Shown here: in pieces, positions 11,876-23,317 of the stretch
Layout of the letters: the number at the start of each line of letters is the position of its first letter
Numbering within the stretch: position 1 is the stretch's first letter
Assembly: GCA_947396885.1 (NCBI GenBank)
Contig: OX377204.1
Location: 22,637,706 to 22,701,705, forward strand
Length of the DNA stretch: 64,000 nucleotides
Reading direction: 5' to 3'
Origin: Heligmosomoides polygyrus polygyrus
Lineage: Eukaryota > Nematoda > Chromadorea > Rhabditida > Heligmosomidae
The notes under the pieces: generated by a model
The model's database searches: none
The model's input: only the letters and a program-made list of their open reading frames with translations
What the model was told of the DNA's origin: nothing
Translations under genes and position numbers: made by a program

Positions 11876-12172
11876 TCTGTCACAACGATGTTTTGTTGCT
11901 CTTGTTGTTTTGTCGACGATCAAAACTTTTAGCGCCAGGCGGGACTCGAACCCGCACCATCAGCTTGACTGGTTCCGTGCTGATATCAGCGGCCAGCTCA
12001 TCCCGGATACGGGTGTGCTGATCGGTTTCACGAGGTGTGGATGTTGCGTTCGATCAAACGGCGCCGGTGGTGTAAAGGCGTAGAGCATTCCCGCCCGGTC
12101 AGAGGGAGGTGCGGGTTCGAGTCAAGCGTGGCGCTAGAAGTTTTGATCGCGACAAAACATCGTTATGACAGC
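11876..12172. repeat. Foldback element with tRNA-like sequence in its inverted arms
   Basis: The left arm runs from about 11876 to 11957 and the right arm from 12108 to 12172; both share the block GATCAAAACTT(T/C)TAGCGCCA(G). Each arm carries a tRNA-3'-half-like segment, GGTGCGGGTTCGAGT, in opposite orientation. On the + strand, a tRNA-like unit spans about 12060-12135: A-box TGGTGTAAAGG, then B-box GGTTCGAGTC, with GCGCC/GGCGC acceptor pairing. The reversed, partial counterpart lies at 11930-11957. A related, more decayed copy is at 4135-4325. A transcribed Pol III promoter is possible but not shown. Confidence 0.65.
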
Positions 12173-13239
12173 TTGCAACCTCGATACCAGCCACTTGAGG
12201 GTTAGAGAAACTGACTTGATGAGTCTTCTCCTTGAACCTACATCTCCAATACACTCCGATGAAGGACCTTGAGGATAGGTGTTTGTACCTGTGTCGCCCT
12301 TTTCCGCCTCATGGCATTCCCCTACCCCGACAACCCTATTCTACTAAATTTTTGGAAGCTATAACTGGAAACTGAAACTGAAAAGCGGCGCAGCAATCGC
12401 TCGAGAGTGCAAGAACAACCAAAAGTAGGTGAGTGAATGAGAGAAGTGCGGAAAAAAAACAAGAACGAAGAAGACGTAACATCCAGCTGCTTAGGGGTTG
12501 GCTATGCAGTCCACTTCCACATGGTATAACAGGTCTACTTCAACAACGCCCTTGGCCCTTACAATTGCATACAAAGCCAAACCGTAGTCAGATCCGAACT
12601 GTACATAGCGTCCCTCCAACACGTCCTGACTGAATGGTAAGATGGTAGGCGTGCGCACGAATTCATCCTAGAAGTAAGAAGTCACAGCCGCTGACTGTTA
12701 GCGTCTCCGCGGAAGCACTAGCCGTACCACACCTACACGTCCATGTATTTCAATAATCCCGTGGCACTGACACCCTCGGGAGTTTGGTGCGCAGTCGGTC
12801 AGGATGGTAAAGGATACACTACAAAAAAATGCGTGGCACATCTCATGCACGTGCTATTGAATGAGAACAAAGAATCTGAACCTTCCTTCCCTTCTCTTGA
12901 ACCCCACCCTCCCCCCCCCCCCCCCGAAATGGACAACAAACACAGGCGGCATTCGACGAAGATAACACGTAATGAATCGCTGCTGAACATTCTTGTGGCA
13001 TTCGGCCGAAGAGAAGAGAGAAGGACACCATTTTATTTGTTTCTTGGGATTGATGATGTTCACGCAGAGATTCGAAACTGTAAAGTCGAACAGTTTTCAG
13101 GATGAAGTGTGAAGAAAACAACTGAGAAATTGTTCATGATTACATGACGTATTCAGATGGTCTGCTGGTCCGATGAACCAAAAGAAACTATCGCTATTGC
13201 ACTCGCGCTTGCCCTAGCTGGACACTCCTGCTACTAAGC
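12173..13239. other. No gene recognised; contains a 15-base C tract
   Basis: Open frames overlap the homopolymer run at 12911-12925, which creates artificial poly-Pro and poly-Gly ORFs on both strands. No domain, splice pattern or terminal repeat was recognised. Confidence 0.4.
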
Positions 13240-13520
13240 ACATGAAGGATAAAGTACGGCGCTGGTGAATCTTTTTTGGGATGCATCCTACTTCTACGAA
13301 ATGTCTTGGAGGCACATAATTTGGCAATGCGTATCTGGCCAATGACTTGCGGTGGCCATCCGATTGTCATTGTTTTATGTGCTAGACAGACAAGTGTAGT
13401 ATCAATTCAACTACCTCAGGGAGGGGCGGAAGGTCCCTGGGTGGGAATCCGAATCGGAAATCTGGAATTGTGTGCACACGACAGCCTGTTCTTCCTCCGA
13501 CTGCGCTACCAAAAGCCACT
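13240..13520 (-). mobile_element. tRNA-derived SINE, copy 2
   Basis: Minus-strand copy with AAGGATAAA at the tail side, GGGATGCATCCTACTTCTACG, TGACTTGCGGTGGCC and, at the tRNA head side, CTTCCTCCGACTGCGCTAC. The middle is strongly diverged. No target duplication was identified. Confidence 0.75.
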
Positions 13521-14296
13521 AAACACATATCCGTCCTAATGTGGCTCCATAATGTCCACCGCCTGTCAAATATGATCCTTACGCGTTAGCTGAAGGCTGC
13601 TGTTGCGTGAACTTAACCGCCCTGAGATGGTTCCTGCAGTTTCCTATCACATCTCCGGTCTGATTAGCCTCTTTGATTACAATAACTTCAGGCTTCCTCA
13701 TCCTCGTACTCGCCCGGATGCTCTAGACGTCATCAGAAGTGCATGTTTCTCCGTTTCCCGACTGATACTCCTAGCAGACATCTCGACCAGCCCGTCGACC
13801 GTACTCTGACATGACTTGGAATACCAGGTCTCGACCGATAGGTTGTTTTTCATTTCAGGACGTACTTTCGCGTCGCAAGCACGACGACAACCCGTTTCTG
13901 ACGCATCGATGACAGATATATGCCCTCCCAGTACATATTCTTTCACGGATCCTGCTCCAATTACTGCTTAGTAGCTGATTCTCCCTCTCTTCAAGTCATA
14001 ACTGTTGTTCCCTGTTGCTCACTCTCTTCGATTTTGCACTCAGTCGCATGTCGTCCGTCACGTCTGCAATGAATAACAACACTGCTCTGATAACAAACAA
14101 CGTGGTCAAAACGAAACGTGCTTTGAAGAGGATGTCTATACCAAGAGATATCGTCACCTGTCCAGCTGCGTTTCTATTGAATTCTTTTCGAAATAATAGT
14201 AAATTGTATGTACAGTGGTTGTTCAGCAGGGTGGATGGCTCAACGGAATCGAGATAATGTTCTTAACAGCCTTTATCGAGTCTTTTCAAATTTTAA
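13521..14296. other. No confident gene
   Basis: A candidate first exon like those of the membrane-protein family begins at about 14050, after a CACTCAG acceptor, and encodes an N-glycosylation sequon (NNT). No phase-1 donor and no following membrane exon were found, so it is not called. Confidence 0.35.
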
Positions 14297-14589
14297 GGAT
14301 TAAAGGATAAGGCACGACGTTACCCAATCTCCTTTGGGATGCGCCACGCATTCTACTTCTACGGGATGTCGTGAGGGAGACTTGAATGCATATTCGGCTA
14401 TACAATGACTTGCGGTGGCCAGCCGATGAACAAATCAGTGCTTTATCCTTTTCAGACGAGTCTGGTACCAATTCACCGACCCCGGAAAGATGGAAGGCTT
14501 GGTTGGCCTGGGCGGGAAATCCGAACCACGAACCTGGTATCGGGTGCAGGCGACAGTCGACGCCTCCTCCGACTGCACTACACGCGACC
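14297..14589 (-). mobile_element. tRNA-derived SINE, copy 3
   Basis: Nearly full-length minus-strand copy. AGGATTAAAGGATAA lies at the tail. Then follow TTTGGGATGCGCCACGCATT, TTCTACGGGATGTCGTG, ATGACTTGCGGTGGCCAG, GGTATCGGGTGCAGGCGACA and the tRNA head CCTCCGACTGCACTACACGCG. It is close to the consensus of the better copies. Confidence 0.85.
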
Positions 14590-15576
14590 ATTTCAAATTT
14601 TAGCAACCTGAATCGTACTTCCTATGACCCGCTGGAAACGTTAATGGGTTTTATGACCTCTATAACTATCCATTTTAAATCTTATAGCTAGAATGTTGAG
14701 TAATAGACGCCCCTCGAGAGTCCTCTGAGGCAATACGTCGGGTTAGTCGCGTACGTGGGCAGCAGTGCGCCAGCCACTCAGGCCACATCAAATGCGCATG
14801 CCTGTCAGATCAGTGTATACGTACCTTGGGTATCCAGACGTGTCTGATTGGTGCTCTCTGCTTTCTGCTATGATTTCTGCTGCCCACATTCGCGACATGA
14901 AATCTATAAGCTTATGTTACAATGCAAAATAGCAGCAGTTTCCAAACGCATTGTTGGAAAGTTCGCATCATACGCTCTTGTGGCAGCTCACATTGTTTAC
15001 CAGATTGACAGCGTAAATGTTAACGCTGCACACTGAAACTGCATGTGTTTGCTGTACTGCTGGTTAGTATGTAACTTTGCGCAAGCGGATTTATCGCTAT
15101 CAAGTGAAACGATCGCCACCAGCTTGACGAGTACATGGCGCGGTCTCTTGAAATAACAGGAAGTTCGAATATGAACGGAAACCGACTTTTAGCAGTCAGC
15201 TGGGGGTTGAAACGGGAAGCGATTCAAGATGGTGACGTAAGGTGGCGCGTAAGTTCTGGCGCAGAAGCGAAGCAGCCGGCATTGGTCTCGAAGGAAGTTA
15301 GGAACTCTGTTGTTTGATATTATGTCGAATTACCGGAGGGAAGGCAGCCGCAAGAATGCTCCGGTTCGAACTCCATACGAAAGGAACATGCACCTTGTAC
15401 CTTCACAATTCCAGTTGACGAGAAGGCACTCGCCACAGTTGACACCGTTACCCTACACACACTCCAAAAATCCTGCTGTTTCGTGATTTCTTCTCTTGAC
15501 ATTACTTTTGAGGCTAAAAGAATAAAAAATTTTGAAAATTTAGACTCTGTATTTTTTAAGGGAAAACGATAAACGA
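14590..15576. other. No gene recognised
   Basis: Short ORFs only, with no recognised domain. No terminal repeats were recognised. Confidence 0.4.
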
Positions 15577-15845
15577 TAAATAAAAGACGGCGTTACTCAA
15601 TCTCTTTTGGGCTTCGCCAAGCATCCTATCTTATGTCGGGATGTCGTGGCGGCGAGTTGAATGCGTATTTGGCCATACAATGACTTGCGGTGGGCAGTCG
15701 ATGAGCAAGTGATCGCTTTCTCCATCCCAGACATGTCTGCTACCAACTCGGGAAGGGAACGAAGTCTTGGTTGGCTTGGGCGGGAAATCCGAACCAATAA
15801 CCTGGTAGGGGTGCACGCGGCAGTCGGCCTCCTCCGACTGCGGCC
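15577..15845 (-). mobile_element. tRNA-derived SINE, copy 4
   Basis: Minus-strand copy. TAAATAAAAGACGGCG lies at the tail, then TTTTGGGCTTCGCCAAGCAT, TGACTTGCGGTGGGCAG, GGGCGGGAAATCCGAACCA and CCTCCGACTGCGG at the tRNA head. The head end is slightly rearranged (GCGGCCGACTGCCGAC). Confidence 0.82.
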
Positions 15846-17290
15846 GACTGCCGACAATAGACATTGTCTTTCCTAGAAAGGTCTAGTTTCATTCGGAAGA
15901 CATCCGTTTTCGTAAAGAGGTTTTAGTTTAATTTATTCGCTTTTAGTTTGTTTTGAAAGTGTTCACCTGGAAAAAGTTCCATGCTTCGGGTTAGCCCTTC
16001 ATTTCCTTTACGTCTTTGGGAAGTTAGGGGAAAGTTAAGTACTGAACCTTCGAACTGTGTAGGGTGCAGACTACTTTGATGTTTAGATTTGAACAAGGTG
16101 CTAAAGATTTTTTCTGAGGGCCATTTATTAATGCGGTGGACTAGAAGATACTTGGATGAATAAGGATTTCTATGGACTGCGTCACGCGGCATTAACAGTG
16201 ACAAACGGGTGAAAAAGCAAAAATTTTCCGTATACCCTCGGTTTCCAAATATGCATGGTCCAATTAAAAATGCAAAAACCCTTCTTGACTTAAAGCGCTG
16301 CATTTCCAGAAGAATCTATTAACTTTTAGCAGCAGATTAGCTTCGCTGCATGCTAGAACTGCATGAAGTCTCTTGGTGACGACACGACTCTCTGCAGCGC
16401 CAAGATGTCTGTTTCGCTGTAATCACGGCCGACCATTAAAGGGGAACAACAGAGGTGAGAAGATGGAACTAAAAAAGGCTGCCGCAGCGCCTTGTGAACA
16501 CTGGTGTCCCTCGCACTTGGTTGCGCTTTCGTCGTTCACTGACTGACTGTAATATTCCTGCTAGGTGGTGGACTGCACGTCTGCATGGGCAGAGTCACGC
16601 GTCGCGTCTTCGCATAGAGTTCCAGGGATTGCTCACGCTCCATGAACCATGTTTAGGTTCCATTCCGGCTTGCCTTCCTTCCTTGTCTTAGTCGTGCTGT
16701 CTCTGCTTACTAGCAAGCCACTTTTTGTCCTTTCGTTCTCCTATACTAGGTCGTCTTCATAGGTCGCTGTCGACACTTTAAATGAGAAGCCTGTCCGTCC
16801 ATTTTTCAGCAACCTTGTGTGAGTCTTCTTCGAGGACTTCTTATGTCCATAGGGTTTCTCTCCAGGAACCTTCAAGAAGTTTTCTGATTTTTCAATCCGA
16901 CATCTTATATTAGGTGTTCTTCAGGTGAAGGTCAATCACCCTCTGAAGACATTGACACGGTCGAATCTTCGGCCTCATATATAATAGGCATACTCTCCAG
17001 TGTTTTTCTCTTCGTCCAGGTTTTCCGTTGCCTTCCGTGACCAGTTCATCTGTCTATTGCTTTCGTCACCGACTGCGCTGGGTCACTTAGGCGAACAAAC
17101 GTTTGAAAAAGAACTCCAAAGGTCTTTGATTTCTGAAGCAGATGTGGCGGTCAACAACAGAGTTCCGAATGAATGGGCACGTTTACACCATACATATATG
17201 CAATTACACCGTTCAGCATGGATAAGGAAGGGACAAAGGACAGCGCTTATGTAGATTCTTGACCAAGTAAGGGATAAAATCACTCGCCTC
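15846..17290. other. No gene recognised
   Basis: One 126-codon open frame on the minus strand (15923-16303) and shorter ones occur, but none shows a recognisable domain. The sequence carries no obvious repeat ends. Confidence 0.4.
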
Positions 17291-17291
17291 G

Positions 17292-17445
17292 CTGTTAGTC
17301 ACCCACGTGGGTGCGCCACGCATTCGACTTCAAGAGGATATTGTGGAGAGAATTTAAATGAATTTTTGGCCTACACAATGACTTGCGGGTACCAGCTGAT
17401 AAGCAAATCCGAGTTTTGCCCTCACCAGAAAAGTCTGGCACCAAT
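17292..17445 (-). mobile_element. tRNA-derived SINE, copy 5 (degraded)
   Basis: Recognisable blocks are GGGTGCGCCACGCATTCGAC, GGCCTACACAATGACTTGCG and AAAAGTCTGGCACCAAT. The head half is lost or diverged beyond recognition. Confidence 0.7.
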
Positions 17446-17579
17446 CAGAACACACGCGCTTGCTAGGACTACATCGGACTGCTCTACGAAGCGCCGAAAA
17501 TCCTGTGTTCTCAAATCATGCTACCTCTTGCATTGTGCTACTTATTAGTCAACTGTACTGCTAAACGGCAATTGAAGGA

Positions 17580-17960
17580 GTGTCACCTACCTCGTGTTGA
17601 GAGGGATCAGAAGACGTGTCGCTGATGTCATGTCCGAGTTCCGAACATGTGTCATCAACGTCGTGAAAGCGAGCGTCCGAGTTCAGAAGAGGTGTCACCG
17701 ACGTCGTCCAACGGGGGTCTGGGTTCAGAAGAGGCGTCAACGATGACACGAAAGACCTTTCAGATTCAGACGACGTGTCACCGATGTCGCGCCAGGGGTT
17801 TCGGATTCACACGACCTGTCAACGATGTCGCGCAAAGCACGTCCGGCTTGAGAAGGCATGTCACCGACGTCGTTCACCAGGTGTCTGGGTTCAGAAGAGG
17901 TGGCGCGATGTTGCTCCAGGGTTTCCGTATTCACACGACGTGTTACCAGTGAAGGTGGGA
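17580..17960. repeat. About 60-bp tandem repeat array (left block)
   Basis: Units share GTTCAGAAGAGGTGTCACC, GACGTCGT or GATGTCGC and GGG(T/G)(C/T)TGGGTTCAG or GGATTCACACGAC. About six diverged units are visible. The array resumes at 18772-18935 on the far side of a different, shorter repeat, so the two blocks were probably one array split by expansion or insertion of the inner satellite. Confidence 0.8.
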
Positions 17961-18765
17961 CCAGCAATAGGGACCGGTGAGGGGGGGGGGGTGGTACAGT
18001 GAAGGAGGACCGGCGAGGAAGGAACCAGTACTGGGGACGGACCGGTAAAGGGAGGGTGGTCCAGTGGAGAGGGACCGGTGAAGGAGGGGTGAAGGAGAAT
18101 CGGTAGAAAGTGACCAGTGAAGATGAGGCCAGCTGAAGGGGGACCGGTGAGGAAGGGACCAGTAATGGGGACCGATCAAGGGGGGAGGAGTCCAGTGAAG
18201 GAAGGACCGGTGAAGGAGGGGGAGGGAGCCCGGGACCGGTGAGGAAGGGACCAGTTATGGGGCCGGTGAAGGGGGCAGGGGTCCAGTGAAGGAAAAGAGT
18301 TGATGAATAAAAGGGGGACCAGTGAGGGTGGAACCAGTAATGGGGATCGGTGAAGGAAAGGAGGTCAGTAAAGAGGGGATCAGTAGAGGGAGGTCCAGTG
18401 AAGGTGGGAGCAGTAGTAGGGACCGACGAAGGGGAGGGGGACCAGTGAGGGTGGGACCGGTGAGGGAGGGGGAGGAGGTCCAGTGAAGGGGTATCGGTAA
18501 AGGGTTGACCAATAAAGGAGAGAGCAGTGAAGACGGGAAGATGGGACCAGTAATGGGAAGTGGTGAAGGAGAGGTCCAGTGAAGGGGGAACAATAAATGG
18601 GGTACCAGTGAATTACCAGTCGAGAGGGGACCAGTAAGGAGCCAGTAGAGAGCCAATAAAGGGAAGACCAAGCAAGTGTAATCAGTAAACGGTCCAGGAA
18701 TAGAACCATTAAGGGGGACCAGTAAAGGGGATCAGTGAAAGGGACCAATAAACGGACCAGTATTT
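17955..18765. repeat. Minisatellite of GGACCAGTGAAGGGGG-type units
   Basis: About 800 bp of a purine-rich, roughly 16-22 bp repeat made of GGACC(A/G)GTGA(A/G)G plus a variable GGGGG spacer. It ends toward a decayed AAAGGGGACCAGTA form. The long Pro/Leu/Ser-rich minus-strand ORFs here (18255-18748) are shadows of the repeat. It is embedded inside the ~60-bp tandem array on both sides. Strand asymmetry (G-rich on +) could favour quadruplexes. Confidence 0.9.
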
Positions 18766-18769
18766 TCTC

Positions 18770-18935
18770 TCAGTGTCGTCCAACGTGGCGTCAGAAGACG
18801 TGCTACAGACGTCGTGCCACGTGTGTCGGGGTGCAAAAGACGTGTCGTAGACATCGTTACATATGCGTCCGGAATCAGCAAATGTGTCACAACGTTATCC
18901 AATGTGCATCCGGATCTAGAAGAAGTGCCACAGAT
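18770..18935. repeat. About 60-bp tandem repeat array (right block)
   Basis: Units with GACGTCGTGCCACGTGTGTC, GCAAAAGACGTGTCGTAGAC and GTCCGG or CATCCGG spacers resemble the left block at 17580-17960, with more divergence. They resume immediately after the inner minisatellite. Confidence 0.7.
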
Positions 18936-20526
18936 AAGACTTCATTTCATTTGCCTTTCCGCAGAAAAAGCACTTCGGATTAAGGCTCTCTTCTGTTCCT
19001 CGCCACGTACGCCACGAGTACTTCAGAGAATGAATCTTCAGAACTGCTCCTATGGGGCCTACCCACCCTGCATCGCATGCGATTCTGCCCTACCGTATCC
19101 CACTCACTATACTACTCTATATAGCAAACCAGTTTTTTCACTCTAATGAATGAGAAAACTCCTAAAAACGACAAGAAGACGGTCGCGGTGTCCTATTTTC
19201 TGGGTTTGGGGCGAAGCCCACCAACCAGGCGTTTGGCAGCCAGTAGACCGCTGAACGTCTGGTATTAAAATACAAGAAGGAATATAAGAACGAACTTCAG
19301 ATTCATGTTCAGCGACCTCAACTTCCAGGGCTGAAGTGTCGGATCGCTGTCGATCGCCATCAATCTATTGAAAAGGTTAAGAGCTCATACGAAATATTGA
19401 GGGAATAGAAATTTTCCGACATATGAGCGGTATGGAATGCGCCATGCACTTGTCAAAATTTTGTGTTTTACGCTCGTTTAATTGTGTTTCGCTTGAATAC
19501 TTGTAATAATTTCTTCACAAGGTGGCCGCATCGATTGATTTGCGCTTCTTTTAAGGTCTAAACCTGAAAAACACACTACTGCTTGCGAATAATGGGGTAT
19601 CCTAAAAAATGCAGGTACTATTGAAAGGCTCTAACATTGCTGATAGTGAAGGCTTTTATGAAGTTTGAGATTCTTGGGAATGCACAGGGTAACGAGCTTT
19701 CTATTCTACTGTCAAGATTGAGCCATGCCTCCGCCTGAAACCTGGCAAATCCGACTCGATTGATTGTGCATTGGGCTGAATGTGTGTAACAACCTTGTTA
19801 CTACTTGGCCAGATTAACCTGTTAAGTGAAAGACACGTGACATGCTAGTTTATTCATTGCCAATTTGAAAGCAGAAGCCCCATTTTTCAAGACGGATTCT
19901 GTGGACTGATGAAGCAACATTCGAGCTGGATGGAGGGGTGAAACGGCATAAATGCAGCTACTGGAGAGGAAAACGTTGCACAAAGCACAGCCCCTAGTAA
20001 TTCTAGCGAAGCAGTAACAAAATTGTAACAAGCATTCAGCCTATGTACAATCAATCGAGTCTCAACTGCAATGTCTCAGGCGAGGACATGGCCCAATCTT
20101 CACTGGTTACACGCCATAGAAATCTCGCTACCCTGTGCTTCCACATGAATCCCAAACATTTTCAAAAGCTTCACTAACAGCAATATTAGAAAATTCAAAT
20201 AGAACCTGCATTTTTAGGATATCTCGCATTTTTTGCAAACCGTAGTGTGGCTTCAAGTTTTAAACCTTAAAACGGCACACACAATTGACACGTCCACTTT
20301 GAGAAGAATTTATAACAAGTATTAAAGCCAAACACAATCAATCGAGTGTAAAATTCAAAATTTCAGACGAGTGCATGTTGCGTTCCAAACGGCTCATATG
20401 TCGGAAAATTTCTAATTTCTTAAGCTTCCATATGAACCCTTAACTACTTCAATAATTTTTCCATGAGCAAGTTATAATTTCCAAATAGTATATGCATTTC
20501 ATTTGAAACAACCTGTATAGTAGGAT
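18936..20526. other. No gene recognised
   Basis: Two similar sentences of AT-rich sequence occur (near 19700-19850 and 20230-20400, both with CAATCGAGT-like and AACAAG blocks), which suggests an old duplication. No coding domain was recognised. Confidence 0.35.
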
Positions 20527-20790
20527 TTGGTGCGTTGTATAGCAGTCGTAGAAGATCCCATTCTGTCTCGTGCATAGGGATACCAAGTTTCTGGTTCGGA
20601 TTCTCCATCCAGGCCAACCAAGCCTTCCAGCCCTCACCATCAGCGGTGAACTGGTACATCTTTGTCTAGGAAGGATAAAGCGCTGACTTGTTCAACGGTT
20701 CGACACCGCAATTCTTGGTGTCTGGGCTAAGCACGCATTCACGCTCCCTCTACGTAGGAGTGCATTCCAAAAAGATGTTATCGCCGTCCT
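20527..20790 (+). mobile_element. tRNA-derived SINE, copy 6
   Basis: Plus-strand copy. A decayed tRNA head (TATAGCAGTCGTAGAAGATC) is followed by GGTTCGGATTCTCCATCCAG, CCAACCAAGCCTTCCAGCCC, GAAGGATAAAGCGCTGACTT and the tail ATCGCCGTCCTATAACC. Its diverged middle suggests it is old. Confidence 0.8.
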
Positions 20791-20949
20791 ATAACCTCTA
20801 TCTCATTTATTTGTTTATTGAGATAAAATAGTTTTACACCTCTTATACAAAAAATTTGTGGAACTATAGATGGGATTCATCTGTAAATTGACCTCCTGAT
20901 TCTGCTTTGCAAAGCGGTAGAAGTCTGCGGTATAATCACAGTGCAAGAG

Positions 20950-21230
20950 AAGAAAAAAGACAAAGATCAGCGACAATCAGATTCTTTGTTTGTGGGATAA
21001 GCCACACATATTACTTCTACGAGACACTGTGGAGGAAGTTTGAGTGCGTATTTCATCTACATAATGACTTATGGTGGCCCGATGATCGAGTTTCTTCCTT
21101 CAAGACAGGTCTGGTATTAACCCATCGACCATGGGTGGATGGAAAGCTTGGTTAACCACCGCTGGACCCGAACTGCACGCTTCCATTTTGGGTTTGCGCC
21201 ACTACCGCCGCCTCCCCCGATTGTTCTGCT
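20950..21230 (-). mobile_element. tRNA-derived SINE, copy 7
   Basis: Minus-strand copy, strongly diverged. TTACTTCTACGAGACACTG, GAGTGCGTATTTCATC and ATGACTTATGGTGGCC are recognisable, ending near CGATTGTTCTGCTACGCAC, which corresponds to the tRNA head. It lies about 160 bp from the oppositely oriented copy 6. Confidence 0.7.
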
Positions 21231-21419
21231 ACGCACATGTTTGCCTTAGTACTACACAAGGCCATAGCACTGATCTAAAGATTGTCTGAAAATTATTCCG
21301 TGAATAACAAATTTGCAATAAGCTGATTATGGTCTTTTCGCTTGCCTAGACACCCACGTTATGTAGCCGTCACTATCGTTATGTTTTAAAACTGCAACTA
21401 TATCGTCTTCTCGTTTCAG

Positions 21420-22311
21420 ATGCCATTTGAATTTTTAATGAGCAATCATAACATCACCCAGGATGACCTCGAGAAAATTGAGGAAATGGCAGCAGAGGAA
21501 CCAGGTGAGTTTATGTCGAGAAATTTTTTCTGAACTGCATTCTCTGTGTTTTGAAATATTTTTCTTCAGCCAGTGGCATCTTCAGTGCCTTGTAAACTGG
21601 CCATAAAAAGTATAGCGAACTTACATCTAACCAGCAAACGCAGACCACCACGATTTTTTTCTGAAAACTTTAAGGACAGTATACATTAATGCCGTGAAGC
21701 CGTCATGCCCATATTGTTTTCGAAACTTTATTCGGCTTACGTTGCGGAGTGACCGCCTTCTTCAAAGCTTGAAAAAACAGGAGAGTTAGGGATATTACTC
21801 GTGCATGGATCTTTTCAAGTTACGGCAATTCAAAAATTTCAAGGGAGATAGTGACAGAGGATGAGTACGACAAACTATACAACTGATCCAAGAGTAGCTT
21901 TTTGGATGGGGCTATGGGTTCAGCCTTTCTCACTAACACCTTTCCTAATCTTTAAAAGCAGAAGTGAATGCTTCAGAAAGCTGGACGCGCGAAGAGGTGC
22001 AGATCGTGGTGCTGCTCGCTCTACTGCTGGTGATCATCTTCGCCGTCATCGCCCTAGCTTCACTGGAATGCTTCAGACAAAAGTGGCTGAAGTGTTGCAG
22101 CCCCATCAGATTGATGGATGCGATGAAAGGTGAGAATCTGTCCACTGCTCTCTCTATACTCTGGGAGAAATCTGGGGGAAGTAGCTTGTTTTCAGCACCA
22201 ACCATGACGGCCATTTCTGAGGAAGCTTCTCCTCATCCAACATCACCACCTCCTCCTCCTCCTCCGTATACCCCGTCGGAGCGGCCAGTGGTGTTCTCTA
22301 TTAATGGATGA
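21420..22311 (+). CDS. Small three-exon single-pass membrane protein, family member 2
   Basis: Exons are 21420-21504, 21962-22129 and 22196-22311, giving about 122 aa. Donors are GTGAGT and GTGAGA; acceptors are AAAAGCAG and TTTTCAG. Both introns are phase 1 (457 and 66 nt). TCGTTTCAG ends directly at the ATG, a typical nematode spliced-leader or intron acceptor. The N-terminus is acidic with a sequon (NIT). Exon 2 reads 'SWTREEVQ', then a strong membrane span 'VVLLALLLVIIFAVIALASL', then Cys-rich basic sequence ('FRQKWLKCC'). Exon 3 is a tail with seven prolines followed by Tyr, forming a PPxY motif of the type bound by WW domains. A type I orientation (N-terminus outside, no cleaved signal seen) is inferred. 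Family and function are not recognised. This is the best-supported gene in the window. Confidence 0.7.
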
Positions 22312-22544
22312 TGCGCACACTGCACCTTTGCCGCCAAACCCTGATCTCTCATCGCAGCCACACAGAAGCACGAGAATATAATGGCCGTTTGCTGTGCAGC
22401 ATAGAATGTTCAAGGCCTAATTTTTACTACCATAGATTCGCCGCGCGGAGCGTCATTGTGCGAATTACTGATATCGACTGATCGCACGGCTTATTCGGTA
22501 TTGATAATACTAATCAAGTTCCCTTGCTCCGCGAAGGAAACATG

Positions 22545-23317
22545 CTATTTTCACGTCGAATTCGACACTTTTCAGTTCAAATTCGACACTCACTTTTGAA
22601 GTCAAATTGGACACTCCTCTAAGGTAGCCTGGGACTTCTGAAATCGAAGCGAACTCTTCCAAATTGAAATGAGCTTCTTCGACATATAATTAAACACTCT
22701 CCGATCCCATCGCCCGATCCAGTCTTTTAATGCACTGCATAACTGCTTCCTTGTTGCGCTTCTAAACAAATTTTAATTTTATATTTTTCCCAAAAACTAG
22801 TACTAGATTAAAGATAATCTAATAAATTATTACACTCCTTCAGACAACTAAAGTAAAAATTCCAAAAAAAAAATGATATCAAATTTTCTGTGAACAGAAA
22901 ACTATTCTAACCAATTTTTGCAAGGTCTGCAGTTCACCTACAGGAAGCTTGTTGACATCTCTTCTTTTAATGAACTCAATGACTGATTCCTTGTTGCACT
23001 TTAAAACAATTTTAATTCATAATTTTCTCTAAAAAATAAAATTTTTTATAAAAATTCATACACGTCTTTGTATTAATTTTATAAAAAGGTGCAGGTGGGC
23101 TAAACAAATCAAAAAAGTTCCACCAAATTTTTCTTGAGTAGAAAATTATCTTAACCATGTTAGTAAGCCAGTATGTAGTTTAACCTGCCTAAAGGCCATT
23201 TCGATTCGGAAGAGTTCGTTTTGATTTCATGTCTTAGCCTAGCTTAGAACAGTATGCAATTTGAGGTGAAAAGTTTCCAATTTGTGATTTGAAAGTGTCC
23301 AATTCGACGTGAAAATC
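22545..23317. mobile_element. AT-rich foldback element, copy 1
   Basis: The left end reads ATTTTCACGTCGAATTCGAC and the right end is its inverse, AATTCGACGTGAAAAT. Further inward pairing is weaker. Both halves carry short repeats of 'AATT(C/G)GACACT' or its complement and 'CTTCCTTGTTGC'. A second copy in opposite orientation lies at about 39770-40530, sharing the segment with 'AGGTTAAACT' and a TGGTTA..ATAATTTT block. It is non-coding and follows gene 2 by about 230 bp. Confidence 0.7.

Noticed and set aside
12799..13121. Gly-rich and Pro-rich ORFs
   Set aside because: They cross the 15-base C tract at 12911-12925; no other support.
14050..14160. Possible extra first exon of the membrane-protein family
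   Set aside because: It has an acceptor and a glycosylation sequon but no phase-1 donor and no following membrane exon.
18255..18748. Long Pro/Leu/Ser-rich minus-strand ORFs
   Set aside because: They are produced by the G-rich minisatellite, with no stop codons because of the repeat unit, and show no non-repetitive domain.
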